Source: Palsa-360 sp963719875 (GTDB lineage Bacteria > Acidobacteriota > Terriglobia > Acidiferrales > UBA7541). Taken from it: 64,000 nt of DNA. The stretch spans positions 3,038,001 through 3,102,000 of the forward strand of contig CAVRDJ010000002.1 of assembly GCA_963719875.1 (NCBI GenBank), read 5' to 3'. Positions 9,050-17,458 of this stretch are shown in pieces. The number at the start of each line of letters is the position of its first letter. Positions within the stretch are counted from its first letter, which is position 1. The notes under the pieces are model-generated. The model ran no database searches. It was not told the DNA's origin and saw only the letters and a list, made by a program, of their open reading frames with translations. The translations under genes and the position numbers were made by a program.

Positions 9050-9064
9050 CGACTATATTGGTCG
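9050..9064. promoter_or_regulatory. candidate IscR operator, downstream copy
   Basis: CGACTATATTGGTCG, nearly palindromic, sits between the -10 element and the start codon of iscR, where bound regulator would block initiation. Together with the site at 8952 it suggests autoregulation. Confidence 0.6.
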
Positions 9065-9072
9065 CATATCGA

Positions 9073-9510
9073 ATGTTAAAGCTCTCCAAGAAAGCGGACT
9101 ACGCACTGATCGCCGTCAGGCACCTGGCGACGCATCGTGGTCAGCCTGCGCAGAGTGCGTCCGACATAGCCGAGGCGTATGGAATTTCCACGCCGCTTCT
9201 GGCAAAGGTGCTGCAACGGCTGGCGAAGCACGGACTGCTCGCGGCGCGTCACGGTTCGAGTGGGGGCTATCAGTTGGCCAGGCACCCGAAGGAAATTTCG
9301 GCGCTCGATGTAATCAATGCCGTGGACGGGCCGGTAATAATCACGTCGTGTGTGACGAATCACGGAAACTGCGATCAGAGTTCGACCTGCACGGTACGTG
9401 AGCCGCTGCGGCGAGTGAACGAAAGCATTGCGAATGTGTTGCGCTCGGTCACGATTTCACAGATGGCCGATGAATCACCCGACGTGGAGCTTGTCGGGTT
9501 GTCGATCTAA
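9073..9510 (+). CDS. iscR: Rrf2-family Fe-S regulator
   Basis: 145-residue DNA-binding regulator. A winged-helix N-terminus (LSKKADYALIAVRHLA, then the recognition region GISTPLLAKVLQRL and the wing RHGSSGGYQLAR) is followed by three cysteines at about 93, 100 and 106, the position of the [2Fe-2S] ligands in IscR. It heads an isc operon, so it very likely senses cluster status and represses the operon. ATG 9073 is chosen over an upstream in-frame start at 9013 because the latter lies in the promoter, and family proteins begin MLKLSKKADYAL. Confidence 0.9.
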   Translation: MLKLSKKADYALIAVRHLATHRGQPAQSASDIAEAYGISTPLLAKVLQRLAKHGLLAARHGSSGGYQLARHPKEISALDVINAVDGPVIITSCVTNHGNCDQSSTCTVREPLRRVNESIANVLRSVTISQMADESPDVELVGLSI

Positions 9511-9598
9511 GTTTGTGGGTCCGCCGCGTCGGACGCCGCATAAAATTTGAAGTGACTGCGTCAGGGGATCGAAAGAATTCAAGACGGGAGACTTAAGC

Positions 9599-10828
9599 AT
9601 GGCTATTAAACTGCCGATTTACATGGATTACCACGCCACCACTCCGGTGGACCCGCGCGTGGTCGAGACAATGCTGCCCTACTTCCACGAGAAGTTCGGC
9701 AACGCCGCGAGCCGCAACCACTCCTTTGGCTGGACCGCCGAAGAAGCGGTCGAAAACGCGCGCGCGCAGATTGCCCGTCTGATCAACGCGACGCCGAAGG
9801 AAATTATCTTCACCAGCGGCGCCACGGAGTCGAATAACCTGGCGCTCAAAGGCGCCGCGGAAATGTACCGCGAAAAGGGCAACCACATCATCACGCAGGT
9901 CACCGAGCACAAAGCCATTCTCGATACCTGCAAGCGTCTCGAGAAGTACGGCTACGAGGTGACCTATCTCCCCGTGGCCAAGGACGGACGCATCGATCTC
10001 GACGATTTGCGGCGCGCCATCACGGCCAAGACGATCCTGATCACCATCATGTATGCCAACAACGAAATCGGCGTGGTTCAGCCGATTCAGGAAATCGGCA
10101 AGATTGCCAAGGAAAAGGGCGTCTTGTTCCATGCGGATGGTGTCCAGGCGGCCGGCAAGATTCCGGTCGACGTGCAAAAGGATAACCTGGACATGATTTC
10201 GCTAACCGCGCACAAGATTTACGGTCCCAAGGGTTGCGGTGCGCTCTATGTGCGCCGGCGCAACCCGCGCGTGCAGCTCTCGGCCCAGATCGATGGTGGC
10301 GGGCATGAGCGCGGCATGCGCTCGGGCACGCTGAACGTGCCGGGCATCGTCGGATTTGGCAAGGCGGCCGAGCTTTGCCAGAACGAAATGGCGGAGGAAA
10401 GCGTACGCCTGCGCGGGCTGCGCGACCGCCTGAAAGAAACCATCTTCGCCAAGCTCGACGAAGTTTACATCAACGGCTCGATGACCCATCGTCTGCCGCA
10501 CAACATCAATATCAGCTTCGCGTTCGTCGAAGGCGAATCGTTGCTGATGGGCATCAACGATGTCGCGGTATCCAGCGGCTCGGCCTGCACCTCGGCCACT
10601 CTCGAACCAAGCTATGTGCTCAAGGCTCTGGGCGTCGGCGAAGACCTGGCGCACACCTCGATCCGCTTCGGCCTGGGCCGCTTCAACACCCAGGAAGAAG
10701 TGGATTACGTCACGAGTCGCGTGATTGAAGTCGTGCAGCGGCTGCGCGAATTGTCGCCGCTCTACGAAATGGCCAAGGAAGGTATCGATCTCAGCAAGAT
10801 GAATTGGGGCGCTTCAGCGGGACATTAA
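9599..10828 (+). CDS. iscS: cysteine desulfurase
   Basis: PLP enzyme that releases sulfur from cysteine for Fe-S cluster assembly. 409 residues, normal for IscS. The PLP lysine is in TAHKIYGPKG (about residue 206), and the persulfide cysteine is in the flexible loop SSGSACTSA (about residue 330). MDYHATTPVDPRV at the N-terminus is diagnostic. Second gene of the operon, 88 bases after iscR. Well supported. Confidence 0.96.
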   Translation: MAIKLPIYMDYHATTPVDPRVVETMLPYFHEKFGNAASRNHSFGWTAEEAVENARAQIARLINATPKEIIFTSGATESNNLALKGAAEMYREKGNHIITQVTEHKAILDTCKRLEKYGYEVTYLPVAKDGRIDLDDLRRAITAKTILITIMYANNEIGVVQPIQEIGKIAKEKGVLFHADGVQAAGKIPVDVQKDNLDMISLTAHKIYGPKGCGALYVRRRNPRVQLSAQIDGGGHERGMRSGTLNVPGIVGFGKAAELCQNEMAEESVRLRGLRDRLKETIFAKLDEVYINGSMTHRLPHNINISFAFVEGESLLMGINDVAVSSGSACTSATLEPSYVLKALGVGEDLAHTSIRFGLGRFNTQEEVDYVTSRVIEVVQRLRELSPLYEMAKEGIDLSKMNWGASAGH

Positions 10829-10877
10829 GAAGAATCCCGGAAGAGATTCATTCGTCAAATATAGAAGGGGGAGTGAA

Positions 10878-11300
10878 ATGGCTTATTCCGATAAGGTAGT
10901 CGATCACTACGAGCATCCGCGCAACGTCGGCAGCTTGCCCAAGGACGATCCGAATGTGGGCACGGGCCTCGTTGGCGCGCCCGAGTGCGGCAACGTCATG
11001 CGGCTGCAGATGAAGATTAATCCCGAAACGCAGGTGATCGAAGAGGCGAAGTTCAAGACCTTCGGCTGCGGCTCGGCGATTGCCAGTTCTTCGCTCGCGA
11101 CCGAATGGGTCAAGGGCAAGACGGTCGCGGAGGCGCTCGCTATCTCGAACACGGACATCGTGCGCGAATTGAGCCTTCCGCCCGTGAAGATTCATTGTTC
11201 GGTCCTCGCCGAGGACGCCATCAAGGCGGCCATCTCGGATTGGAAGAAGAAGAAAGAAACTTCCACTCCGGCGGCGACCGCGACGTCAGTCGGCGACTAG
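10878..11300 (+). CDS. iscU: Fe-S cluster scaffold protein
   Basis: Scaffold on which the cluster is built with sulfur from IscS. 140 residues with the three conserved cysteines at 37 (APECGN), 64 (FGCGSA) and 107 (KIHCSVL), and the chaperone-binding motif LPPVK at 100-104. The C-terminal tail of Thr/Ala-rich residues is slightly longer than usual. A strong GGGGGAG site precedes the ATG. Confidence 0.96.
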   Translation: MAYSDKVVDHYEHPRNVGSLPKDDPNVGTGLVGAPECGNVMRLQMKINPETQVIEEAKFKTFGCGSAIASSSLATEWVKGKTVAEALAISNTDIVRELSLPPVKIHCSVLAEDAIKAAISDWKKKKETSTPAATATSVGD

Positions 11301-11390
11301 TCGATCGGGCGCGGAAGTCTTATCCGACGGACGTTCGCGCCGCGTGGTAAGCGCGTTGTGTATTTGAAAGAGGATGGCTTGGAACAAAAT

Positions 11391-11720
11391 ATGATCCACG
11401 TTACGGAAAAAGCGGCGACGAAAATTCAGGAGCTGCTCGCCAAGGAAGGCGTGGCGGTGGAAACCGGCGGGCTGCGCGTGGGCGTTCAGGGCGGCGGCTG
11501 TTCCGGGCTGACGTACGCGATGCGTCTGGAGACGCAGGCGCGCGACCGCGACAAAGTGATCGAAGAAAACGGCGCGCGGCTGTTCGTGGACCCGAAGAGC
11601 TTCCTTTACTTGAATGACACCACGCTGGACTATCAGGAAGACCTGATGCGGCGCGGCTTCGTGTTCCAGAATCCGCAGGCCACTCGCAGTTGCGGCTGCG
11701 GCAGTTCGTTCACGGTGTAG
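11391..11720 (+). CDS. iscA: A-type Fe-S carrier protein
   Basis: Carries iron or clusters to target proteins. From the ATG at 11391 it is 109 residues with the three ligand cysteines at 37 (GGGCSGL), 101 and 103 (SCGCGSSF). An in-frame GTG at 11358 would add 11 residues not seen in the family. Followed by a hairpin and a REPIN-like element before hscB. Confidence 0.94.
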   Translation: MIHVTEKAATKIQELLAKEGVAVETGGLRVGVQGGGCSGLTYAMRLETQARDRDKVIEENGARLFVDPKSFLYLNDTTLDYQEDLMRRGFVFQNPQATRSCGCGSSFTV

Positions 11721-11762
11721 GACAGGCCCCGACGGAGTCGGTATCTTCGACATCGGCCTGTC
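11721..11762. repeat. hairpin after iscA
   Basis: Arms GACAGGCC and GGCCTGTC enclose a smaller CCGAC/GTCGG stem, starting directly after the iscA stop. There is no T-run, so it is more likely an RNA processing or stability structure, or a repeat remnant, than a terminator. Confidence 0.55.
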
Positions 11763-11876
11763 GGGTTTGCGGGATATTGCAGGCTCACTTTCAGGGAACG
11801 TAGCAGGAGCTTCCTCTCGAATCGATTGAAACGCGTGGTTGGCCGGGATGGGGAGCCCGCCAGCCATTTTTTTTTA

Positions 11877-11948
11877 GTAGCGCACGCTTCAGCTTGCGGG
11901 GGTTAGTCCTTGCAAGGACCAAACCCCGCAAGCTGAAGCGTGCGCTAC
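11877..11948. repeat. REPIN-like GTAG element inside the isc operon
   Basis: Inverted pair: begins GTAGCGCACGCTTCAGCTTG and ends with the reverse complement, terminating in GCTAC; the central part is also palindromic (TCCTTGCAAGGA). It lies 25 bases upstream of hscB. A close relative is at 59656-59727. Confidence 0.88.
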
Positions 11949-11973
11949 TGGACCCAGCCCAAACGATCAAATC

Positions 11974-12672
11974 ATGAGCACGCCATCCACAACCGTGGCA
12001 ACATCGGCGAATTGCTGGAGCTGCTCCGCAGCGACTGGTGGAGCGCACTTTTGCCCTTCGTGCGGAAAAATTCAGCCGCTGCCAAAGGGCGCCGATTACT
12101 TTGCTTTTTTTGGCCTGCCGCAGAAATTGACTCTGGACCTGGCCATGCTCGAGCAGCGTTTTCATTCGCTCTCCTGGAAGCTGCATCCCGATCATTTCGT
12201 GCGCGCTTCGGAAGACGAGCGCCAGCTTTCGCTCGACCTCTCTTCGCAATTGAATGACGCATACCGCACGCTGCGCGATCCGGTCGCGCGCGTCGAATAC
12301 CTGCTCAGCCTCTTCGGCATGCGCAAGGAAGGTCAGAAGAAGCAGCAAGCGCCCCCTGAATTGCTGGAGGAAGTTTTTGAACTGAACGAATCGCTGGACG
12401 AACTGCGCGAAGCGCGCGCCTCCGGTGGAAGTGCCGCGCAATTGCCGGGCCTGCGCGCAAAACTCGAATCGGCGCAACACAAATTTGAATCGTCGTTAGC
12501 GGACGTGGACCAGGAACTGGCGCGCGTCTCGGCCGAATGGGACGCCGCGTTCGATTCCAGCGCGGATGAAGCGGCAAAAAAGAAACTCATGGAGCGGATG
12601 AACGAAGTCCTGAACCGCCGCTCGTATATCAGGAATTTGGTGAACGGAGTGCGGCAGGAATTAACGGCGTGA
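11974..12672 (+). CDS. hscB: J-domain co-chaperone HscB with N-terminal zinc site
   Basis: Delivers IscU to the Hsp70 partner encoded next. 232 residues. The J-domain carries HPD at about residues 71-73, and the C-terminal helical domain (about 110-232) binds IscU. Unusually for bacteria, the N-terminus has two CxxC pairs (C14/C17 and C27/C30), as in mitochondrial HSC20, suggesting a zinc site. No strong ribosome site is visible. The stop codon TGA lies within the first unit of a 7-bp repeat array. Confidence 0.92.
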   Translation: MSTPSTTVATSANCWSCSAATGGAHFCPSCGKIQPLPKGADYFAFFGLPQKLTLDLAMLEQRFHSLSWKLHPDHFVRASEDERQLSLDLSSQLNDAYRTLRDPVARVEYLLSLFGMRKEGQKKQQAPPELLEEVFELNESLDELREARASGGSAAQLPGLRAKLESAQHKFESSLADVDQELARVSAEWDAAFDSSADEAAKKKLMERMNEVLNRRSYIRNLVNGVRQELTA

Positions 12673-12768
12673 TTCGTGATTTGTGATTCGTAATTCGTGA
12701 AAAACCTGGCGTTGACTCGAATTTGGTTTTCACGAATCACGAATCACGAATCACGATTCACGAAAGCA
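12669..12768. repeat. paired 7-bp repeat arrays forming a long hairpin
   Basis: Five units of type GTGATTC (12669-12703) face about six units of type GAATCAC (12727-12768), so the transcript between hscB and hscA could fold into a hairpin with roughly 35-base arms. The first unit contains the hscB stop codon. Confidence 0.85.
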
Positions 12769-12787
12769 CGGGGGAAACACCTAGAAA

Positions 12788-14635
12788 ATGCCTAGGACCG
12801 TCGGCATCGATCTCGGCACGACCTACAGCCTGATCGCTTATCAGGACAAGCGCGAAGGCCGGCCGAAGTGTATTCCGGGCCCGTACGGCACGCCGCTGTG
12901 TCCTTCGGTCGTAAGCGTCGACGCGGATGGATCGATCGTCGTCGGCCAGGCCGCGCAGCGCCGTTTGCTGACGCAGCCGGAGCGCACGATTTATTCCGTG
13001 AAGCGCCTGATGGGACGCGGTCCCGCCGACGTGCAGGACGAACTGAAAATTTTCCCGTTTCGCATCGACCCGGCCAGCAAGAACGTGATTCGCGTGCGGC
13101 TCGGCGATCGCGTGTTCACGCCGCCGGAAATTTCCGCGTTCATCCTGCGCGAATTGAAAAGCTGGGCCGAAAATTATTTTCAGGATTCGGTCCAGCGCGC
13201 GGTAATCACCGTGCCCGCTTATTTCAACGACGCGCAGCGCCAGGCCACGCGCGACGCCGGACGCCTCGCAAGCCTCGAAGTCCTGCGCCTCGTGAACGAA
13301 CCGACCGCCGCGGCGCTCGCCTACGGCCTGCACGAACAGAAACGCGGACGCGTCGCCGTCTATGATTTCGGCGGCGGCACATTCGACATTTCGATTTTGA
13401 AACTGATTTCGACGAGCGACGGCGACATCTATCAAGTGCTCTCGACCAACGGCGACACGCATCTGGGCGGCGACGATATCGATAACTTGTTGCAGAGCGT
13501 GGCGCGCGAAGAAATTCGCGGGCAGGGAGTAGACCTTGCCAAGCATCCCGAAGTCGTGCAGGAATTGCGCAAGGCGCTGATCGCCGCCAAGCACGAACTT
13601 TCCGACGCGGACAAGACGACCATCAAATTCCCTCTGCCCGATGGCGGCGCCTATTTCCGCGAAATCTCGCGCGCGGAATACGAGCGCTGGATTCGCCCGA
13701 TCGTGGACCGCACCATGGGTCCCGTGCGCCAGGCGCTCGCCGACGCGAAGCTTTCTCCCGCGGAGATCGAGGAAGTCGTATTAGTGGGCGGCTCGACGCG
13801 CGTGCCGCTGGTGCGGCAAACCGTGGAGCAATATTTCGGCCGCCGCCCGCACTCCGAATTGAACCCCGACGAAGTGGTCGCGCTGGGCGCCGCGGTCCAG
13901 GCGGATATTCTCGAGGGCGGCGTGAACGACATGCTGTTGCTCGACGTCACGCCGCTGTCGCTGGGCATCGAAACGATGGGCGGCGTGGTCGCGAAAATCA
14001 TCCCGCGAAATTCGACGGTGCCCGCGAGCGCGCAGGAACTCTTTACCACCGGCGTCGAGAACCAGACCGGGATCGACATCCACGTCCTGCAGGGCGAGCG
14101 CGAACTGGCCAAGGATTGCCGCTCCCTCGCGCGATTCCAGTTGAAAGTTCCGCCGGGCCCCGCCGGCCTGGCGCGCATTGAAGTGAAATTTCTGATCGAC
14201 GCGAGCGGCATCCTGCAGGTTTCCGCGAGCGATCTGCGCGCCGGCACGGAGCACTCGATCGAAGTCCAGCCGACCTACGGGCTCGACGATGCCGAAGTCG
14301 AACGCATGCTCGAAGAATCGATCGAATTCGCCGAGCAGGATTTTTCCGAGCGCCAGTTGATCGAGGCGCGCAACGAAGCCGAAAGCATTCTGCAACTTAC
14401 GGAGAAGGCTTTGGCGCGCGAGCAAGTGGAAGCCCCGGGCGAGCTTCCCGAAGAAGAGCGCCGCGCGATTGATGGCGCGATCGCAGCGCTGCGCGAAGCG
14501 CTGGCCGGCACGGATTACAAGAGTATCCGCGCTTTCGTGGATGTGCTGAACCAGGCGTCCACGCCGCTCGCCGAACGCATGATGAACCGCGCGCTCGGTG
14601 CAGCTCTGGAAGGCAAGAAGCTAGGCGATGTGTAG
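12788..14635 (+). CDS. hscA: Hsp70 chaperone for Fe-S assembly
   Basis: DnaK-type ATPase that, with HscB, releases clusters from IscU. 615 residues, typical of HscA and shorter than DnaK. ATPase motifs: GIDLGTTYSLIA (phosphate 1), VYDFGGGTFDIS (phosphate 2) and VLVGGSTRVPLVR (adenosine). The substrate-binding domain starts near residue 385 (LLLDVTPLSLGIETMGG). Position next to hscB supports HscA rather than DnaK. The stop codon TAG is part of the GTAG foot of a REPIN-like repeat. Confidence 0.94.
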   Translation: MPRTVGIDLGTTYSLIAYQDKREGRPKCIPGPYGTPLCPSVVSVDADGSIVVGQAAQRRLLTQPERTIYSVKRLMGRGPADVQDELKIFPFRIDPASKNVIRVRLGDRVFTPPEISAFILRELKSWAENYFQDSVQRAVITVPAYFNDAQRQATRDAGRLASLEVLRLVNEPTAAALAYGLHEQKRGRVAVYDFGGGTFDISILKLISTSDGDIYQVLSTNGDTHLGGDDIDNLLQSVAREEIRGQGVDLAKHPEVVQELRKALIAAKHELSDADKTTIKFPLPDGGAYFREISRAEYERWIRPIVDRTMGPVRQALADAKLSPAEIEEVVLVGGSTRVPLVRQTVEQYFGRRPHSELNPDEVVALGAAVQADILEGGVNDMLLLDVTPLSLGIETMGGVVAKIIPRNSTVPASAQELFTTGVENQTGIDIHVLQGERELAKDCRSLARFQLKVPPGPAGLARIEVKFLIDASGILQVSASDLRAGTEHSIEVQPTYGLDDAEVERMLEESIEFAEQDFSERQLIEARNEAESILQLTEKALAREQVEAPGELPEEERRAIDGAIAALREALAGTDYKSIRAFVDVLNQASTPLAERMMNRALGAALEGKKLGDV

Positions 14636-14696
14636 CGCTCGCCTTCAGGTGAGCATGTGCTTGACTCCACGATGCCCGCCTGAAGGCGGGCGCTAC
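14632..14696. repeat. REPIN-like GTAG element at the hscA stop codon
   Basis: Begins GTAGCGCTCGCCTTCAGG and ends with a matching inverted CCTGAAGGCGGGCGCTAC. The GTAG foot provides the hscA TAG stop. Confidence 0.88.
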
Positions 14697-14754
14697 AAAG
14701 GCGTCTTGAGTTTGGATTGGCACACAGCATTGAGAAGTTGAGAAGGAGAAAACA

Positions 14755-15165
14755 ATGGGCGGCAGCAACCCTTACATTGAACAAGTCAAATACACGCCCG
14801 CGACGAAAAAATTCAAGGTGACTTTTGTCAGCGAGGGTAAAACGGTCGAAGTGGATCCAGAGAAAGTTCCCTACGCGCGCGAGGGTCTCCCGGGAAGCAT
14901 CCTGGACATCGCCACGGGATTTCACATGGGCCTCGACCATGCCTGCGGCGGCGTGTGCGCTTGCTCGACGTGCCACGTCATCGTGCGCGAAGGCCTGGAG
15001 TCCTGCAACGAACCGACGGATGCCGAACTCGATCAGCTGGACGATGCGCCCGGACTGGAAGTAAAGTCACGACTGGGTTGCCAGTGCGTGCCCGATGGAA
15101 CGCGCGACCTGGTCGTCGAAATCCCGGAATGGAATAAGAATTTCGCCAAGGAAGCGGAACACTAG
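14755..15165 (+). CDS. fdx: [2Fe-2S] ferredoxin of the ISC system
   Basis: Electron donor for cluster assembly. 136 residues. Cluster ligands C64, C70, C73 (in HACGGVCACSTC) and C109 (SRLGCQ) fit the adrenodoxin-type C-x5-C-x2-C pattern. The N-terminus is about 20 residues longer than in the short bacterial form. Good GAAGGAG site before the ATG. Confidence 0.94.
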   Translation: MGGSNPYIEQVKYTPATKKFKVTFVSEGKTVEVDPEKVPYAREGLPGSILDIATGFHMGLDHACGGVCACSTCHVIVREGLESCNEPTDAELDQLDDAPGLEVKSRLGCQCVPDGTRDLVVEIPEWNKNFAKEAEH

Positions 15166-15168
15166 TCG

Positions 15169-15240
15169 CCCGGGAACGCCAATCTCCCGATTGGCGTATC
15201 GCAAACCGCCCGCCGCGGCGGGGAGATTGGCGTTCCCGGG
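15169..15240. repeat. expanded hairpin repeat, CCCGGGAACG family
   Basis: Outer arms are identical to the repeat at 8795-8830. The left half holds its own CGCCAATC/GATTGGCG stem, and a second GC-rich stem lies in the middle. It starts 3 bases after the fdx stop codon. Confidence 0.85.
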
Positions 15241-15316
15241 CTTCCATCAATACGCTATGTGCCGGGCGGAGAAGTTGCGCTCGATCTGTATATTATTTTT
15301 GCATTAGGAGAAACGC

Positions 15317-15535
15317 ATGCCCGCCACATTTGATTGGGACGACGCGGAAGAAATCGGGATTCAATTGACGGAAAAATATCCGGGCACCGACCCGCTCTCC
15401 GTGCGCTACACGGACTTGCACAAATGGGTGACTACGCTGGACGGATTCGCGGGCGATCCCAAACTGTCCAACGAAGGCAAGCTGGAAGCGATCCAGATGG
15501 CCTGGCTCGAGGAGCACAATGAGCGGAAGGCGTGA
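15317..15535 (+). CDS. iscX: IscX-type Fe-S assembly protein
   Basis: 72-residue acidic protein that binds IscS and iron and is the usual last gene of isc operons. DWDDAEEIGIQL at the N-terminus, YTDLHKWV in the centre and MAWLEEHNE at the C-terminus are characteristic. Strong AGGAGAAA site. The TGA stop is inside the first unit of a 7-bp repeat array, as for hscB and cdd. Confidence 0.92.
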   Translation: MPATFDWDDAEEIGIQLTEKYPGTDPLSVRYTDLHKWVTTLDGFAGDPKLSNEGKLEAIQMAWLEEHNERKA

Positions 15536-15625
15536 TTTGTGAATCGTGATTTGTGATTCGTGAAAACCGTTCGCCTAACGGTCAACTCGAATCTTCTAAC
15601 TCTCGACTCTCAACTTTGAACTTCC
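15532..15625. repeat. 7-bp repeat arrays after iscX
   Basis: Five GTGATTT-type units are followed by a small ACCGTT/AACGGT hairpin and then about six CTCAACT-type units. All keep a 7-base period. Confidence 0.78.
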
Positions 15626-15701
15626 CCCTGAAGCAGCAATGCGAGACGAGCGAGTGTGCTAGAATTCAGAAACGCCAGGCTCGCCTCGCGTGATTCCGTG
15701 T

Positions 15702-15777
15702 GGCCCGGTAGAGTAATGGTTAACTCGTCGCCCTTTCAAGGCGAAGATTACGGGTTCGACCCCCGTCCGGGCTACCA
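15702..15777 (+). tRNA. tRNA-Glu (anticodon UUC)
   Basis: The 76-base cloverleaf closes fully. The 7-bp acceptor stem is GGCCCGG with CCGGGCT (one G-U), the D-arm is GAGT/ACTC, the anticodon stem is TCGCC/GGCGA with loop CTTTCAA, the T-arm is ACGGG/CCCGT with loop TTCGACC, and an encoded CCA ends the gene. Confidence 0.95.
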
Positions 15778-16216
15778 ACCCTCCCAAAAGAATTTACTTC
15801 ACCCCCTTCCAAATAATCTCGAGCCGATCCATGACGCGCCAGCAATTCGGCGGTATCTAAGCGAGATGTGCTGCATCAAATTGCTCTGAAGTCCATTGCC
15901 AGGGACATCCTCGTTCTTTGCGATTCCCGGGAAATACAACGATGGTCCGTACCGGGCCGCCGCGAAAACGATGAACTGAACGCCTTGGCGGCAAATTGCA
16001 TTCTTCGACGGTCAGTTGTATGTTGCCAACCGGCCGGAAACGAGAGATACGCGGAGCGTGATTCCCCCGGAGATCACGGCGATTGAAGACGGTACCGAGT
16101 GCCCACGACGGTACATCCGTAGTCTCCGTAACTTTATTTAAGCTGGAATTTCACTGGCGCGTGCCCGAAGCGCCGCCGGCGTGGGCGACAGGGAATACTC
16201 TAAAGGAAGAAAAAAT
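15778..16216. other. non-coding region between tRNA-Glu and the efflux operon
   Basis: No convincing gene, RNA or repeat is visible in these 439 bases. The short open frames have no start site with ribosome-binding sequence and no family similarity. It must contain the promoter of the efflux operon. Confidence 0.5.
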
Positions 16217-17458
16217 ATGGCTGAAGAGCATCCATCGGATTTCACAATTGACGCAAGCAGGGAATCCGCGACTCCTCCACCACCCCCACGCTACAAGCGC
16301 TCGAATAGCCGCAGAAACATTCTCATCGCTGTGATTGTACTAGTCGTGCTGGTGGGCGGCTTTTTTTTGTGGCGCTATTTGGGCACCTATGAATCCACCG
16401 ACGATGCCGAGGTGGATGCCCATCTTTATCCGGTGAGCGCCCGCGTTTCCGGTTATGTCATCAAGGTGAACGTGAATGACAACCAGTACGTCCAGAAAGG
16501 CGCGCTGCTGGTCGAGATCGATCCGAAAGACTATGAGGTCGCGGTCGACGAGGCCAAGGCCAATCTCGCCAGCGCCGAAGCGACGGCCCAATCGTTGAAT
16601 ATCAATGTTCCGATTACTTCCGTGAATGCGTCCAGCCAATTGAAGTTCACCGCGTCAGGCGTGGAAGACGCGGGGGCCGGAATCGCGAACGCCGAAAATC
16701 GGGTCGCCGCCGCTCATGCTCAATTGGAAGCGGCCGAAGCGAATGATGTGAAGGCGCAGGACGACCTTCGCCGTTACAAGGCGCTGGTGGACAAACAGGA
16801 AGTGGCCGAGCAAGTTTACGATCAGGCGGTGGCAACGGCAAAAGCCAGCACGGCTTCCGTGGCGGCCGCGCGCGACAATGAGGCAGCGGCTCAACAAGCC
16901 GTGCGGCAGGCGCGTAGCCAACTGGGGCAATCCGAAGCGAGCCAGCAATCCGCAGAGACCGGCCCACAGCAAGTGTCGTCGGTGCGAGCACGCGCACGCG
17001 CCGCGATTGCCGATGTGCAACAGAAACGCGCCGCCCTGGAGAAAGCGCAGCTGAATTTGCAATACACACAAATCGTGGCCCCCATCAGCGGCGAAGTGAA
17101 CAAGACGGTTGTTCTGGGACTGAATGTTCAACCCGGCCAGCAATTGCTAACCATCGTCCCCCTGGAGGAAATCTGGGTCACCGCCAATTTCAAGGAGACG
17201 CAACTCAGGCGGATGAAAGTCGGCCAGAAATCCGAAATTCATGTGGATTCCAGCGGGCAGACATTCAAGGGACACGTGGACAGCATTGCCGGAGCCACCG
17301 GCCCGCTGTTCAGCTTGCTCCCTCCGGAAAATGCGACGGGTAACTACGTAAAAATCGTTCAACGCATTCCCGTGAAAATTGTTCTCGAACCCGGTGAAAA
17401 CCAGGATCACCAGCTTCGGCCGGGCATGAACGTTGTGCCCGACGTTTACATCCGATGA
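16217..17458 (+). CDS. emrA: EmrA/HlyD-type membrane fusion protein
   Basis: Periplasmic adaptor for the transporter encoded next. 413 residues: cytoplasmic N-terminus, one membrane segment at about residues 35-53, STDDAEVDAH and a biotinyl-lipoyl half motif (VNDNQYVQKGALLVEIDP), a long alanine-rich coiled coil (about 100-265), then the second lipoyl half (VVAPISGEVNKTVVLGLNVQPGQ) and beta-barrel domain. ATG 16217 is chosen because of the AAGGAAG site; an upstream start adds 12 residues. Overlaps emrB by 4 bases. Confidence 0.88.
   Translation: MAEEHPSDFTIDASRESATPPPPPRYKRSNSRRNILIAVIVLVVLVGGFFLWRYLGTYESTDDAEVDAHLYPVSARVSGYVIKVNVNDNQYVQKGALLVEIDPKDYEVAVDEAKANLASAEATAQSLNINVPITSVNASSQLKFTASGVEDAGAGIANAENRVAAAHAQLEAAEANDVKAQDDLRRYKALVDKQEVAEQVYDQAVATAKASTASVAAARDNEAAAQQAVRQARSQLGQSEASQQSAETGPQQVSSVRARARAAIADVQQKRAALEKAQLNLQYTQIVAPISGEVNKTVVLGLNVQPGQQLLTIVPLEEIWVTANFKETQLRRMKVGQKSEIHVDSSGQTFKGHVDSIAGATGPLFSLLPPENATGNYVKIVQRIPVKIVLEPGENQDHQLRPGMNVVPDVYIR

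Larger units (their letters stand above)
8763..9072. other. intergenic region upstream of the isc operon
   Basis: No gene is visible. It holds a hairpin repeat at 8795-8830, two regulator-like palindromes and a promoter, described separately. Confidence 0.7.

Noticed and set aside
15868..16334. Small genes between tRNA-Glu and emrA
   Set aside because: No ribosome site, no family similarity, and the frames overlap each other and the emrA start.
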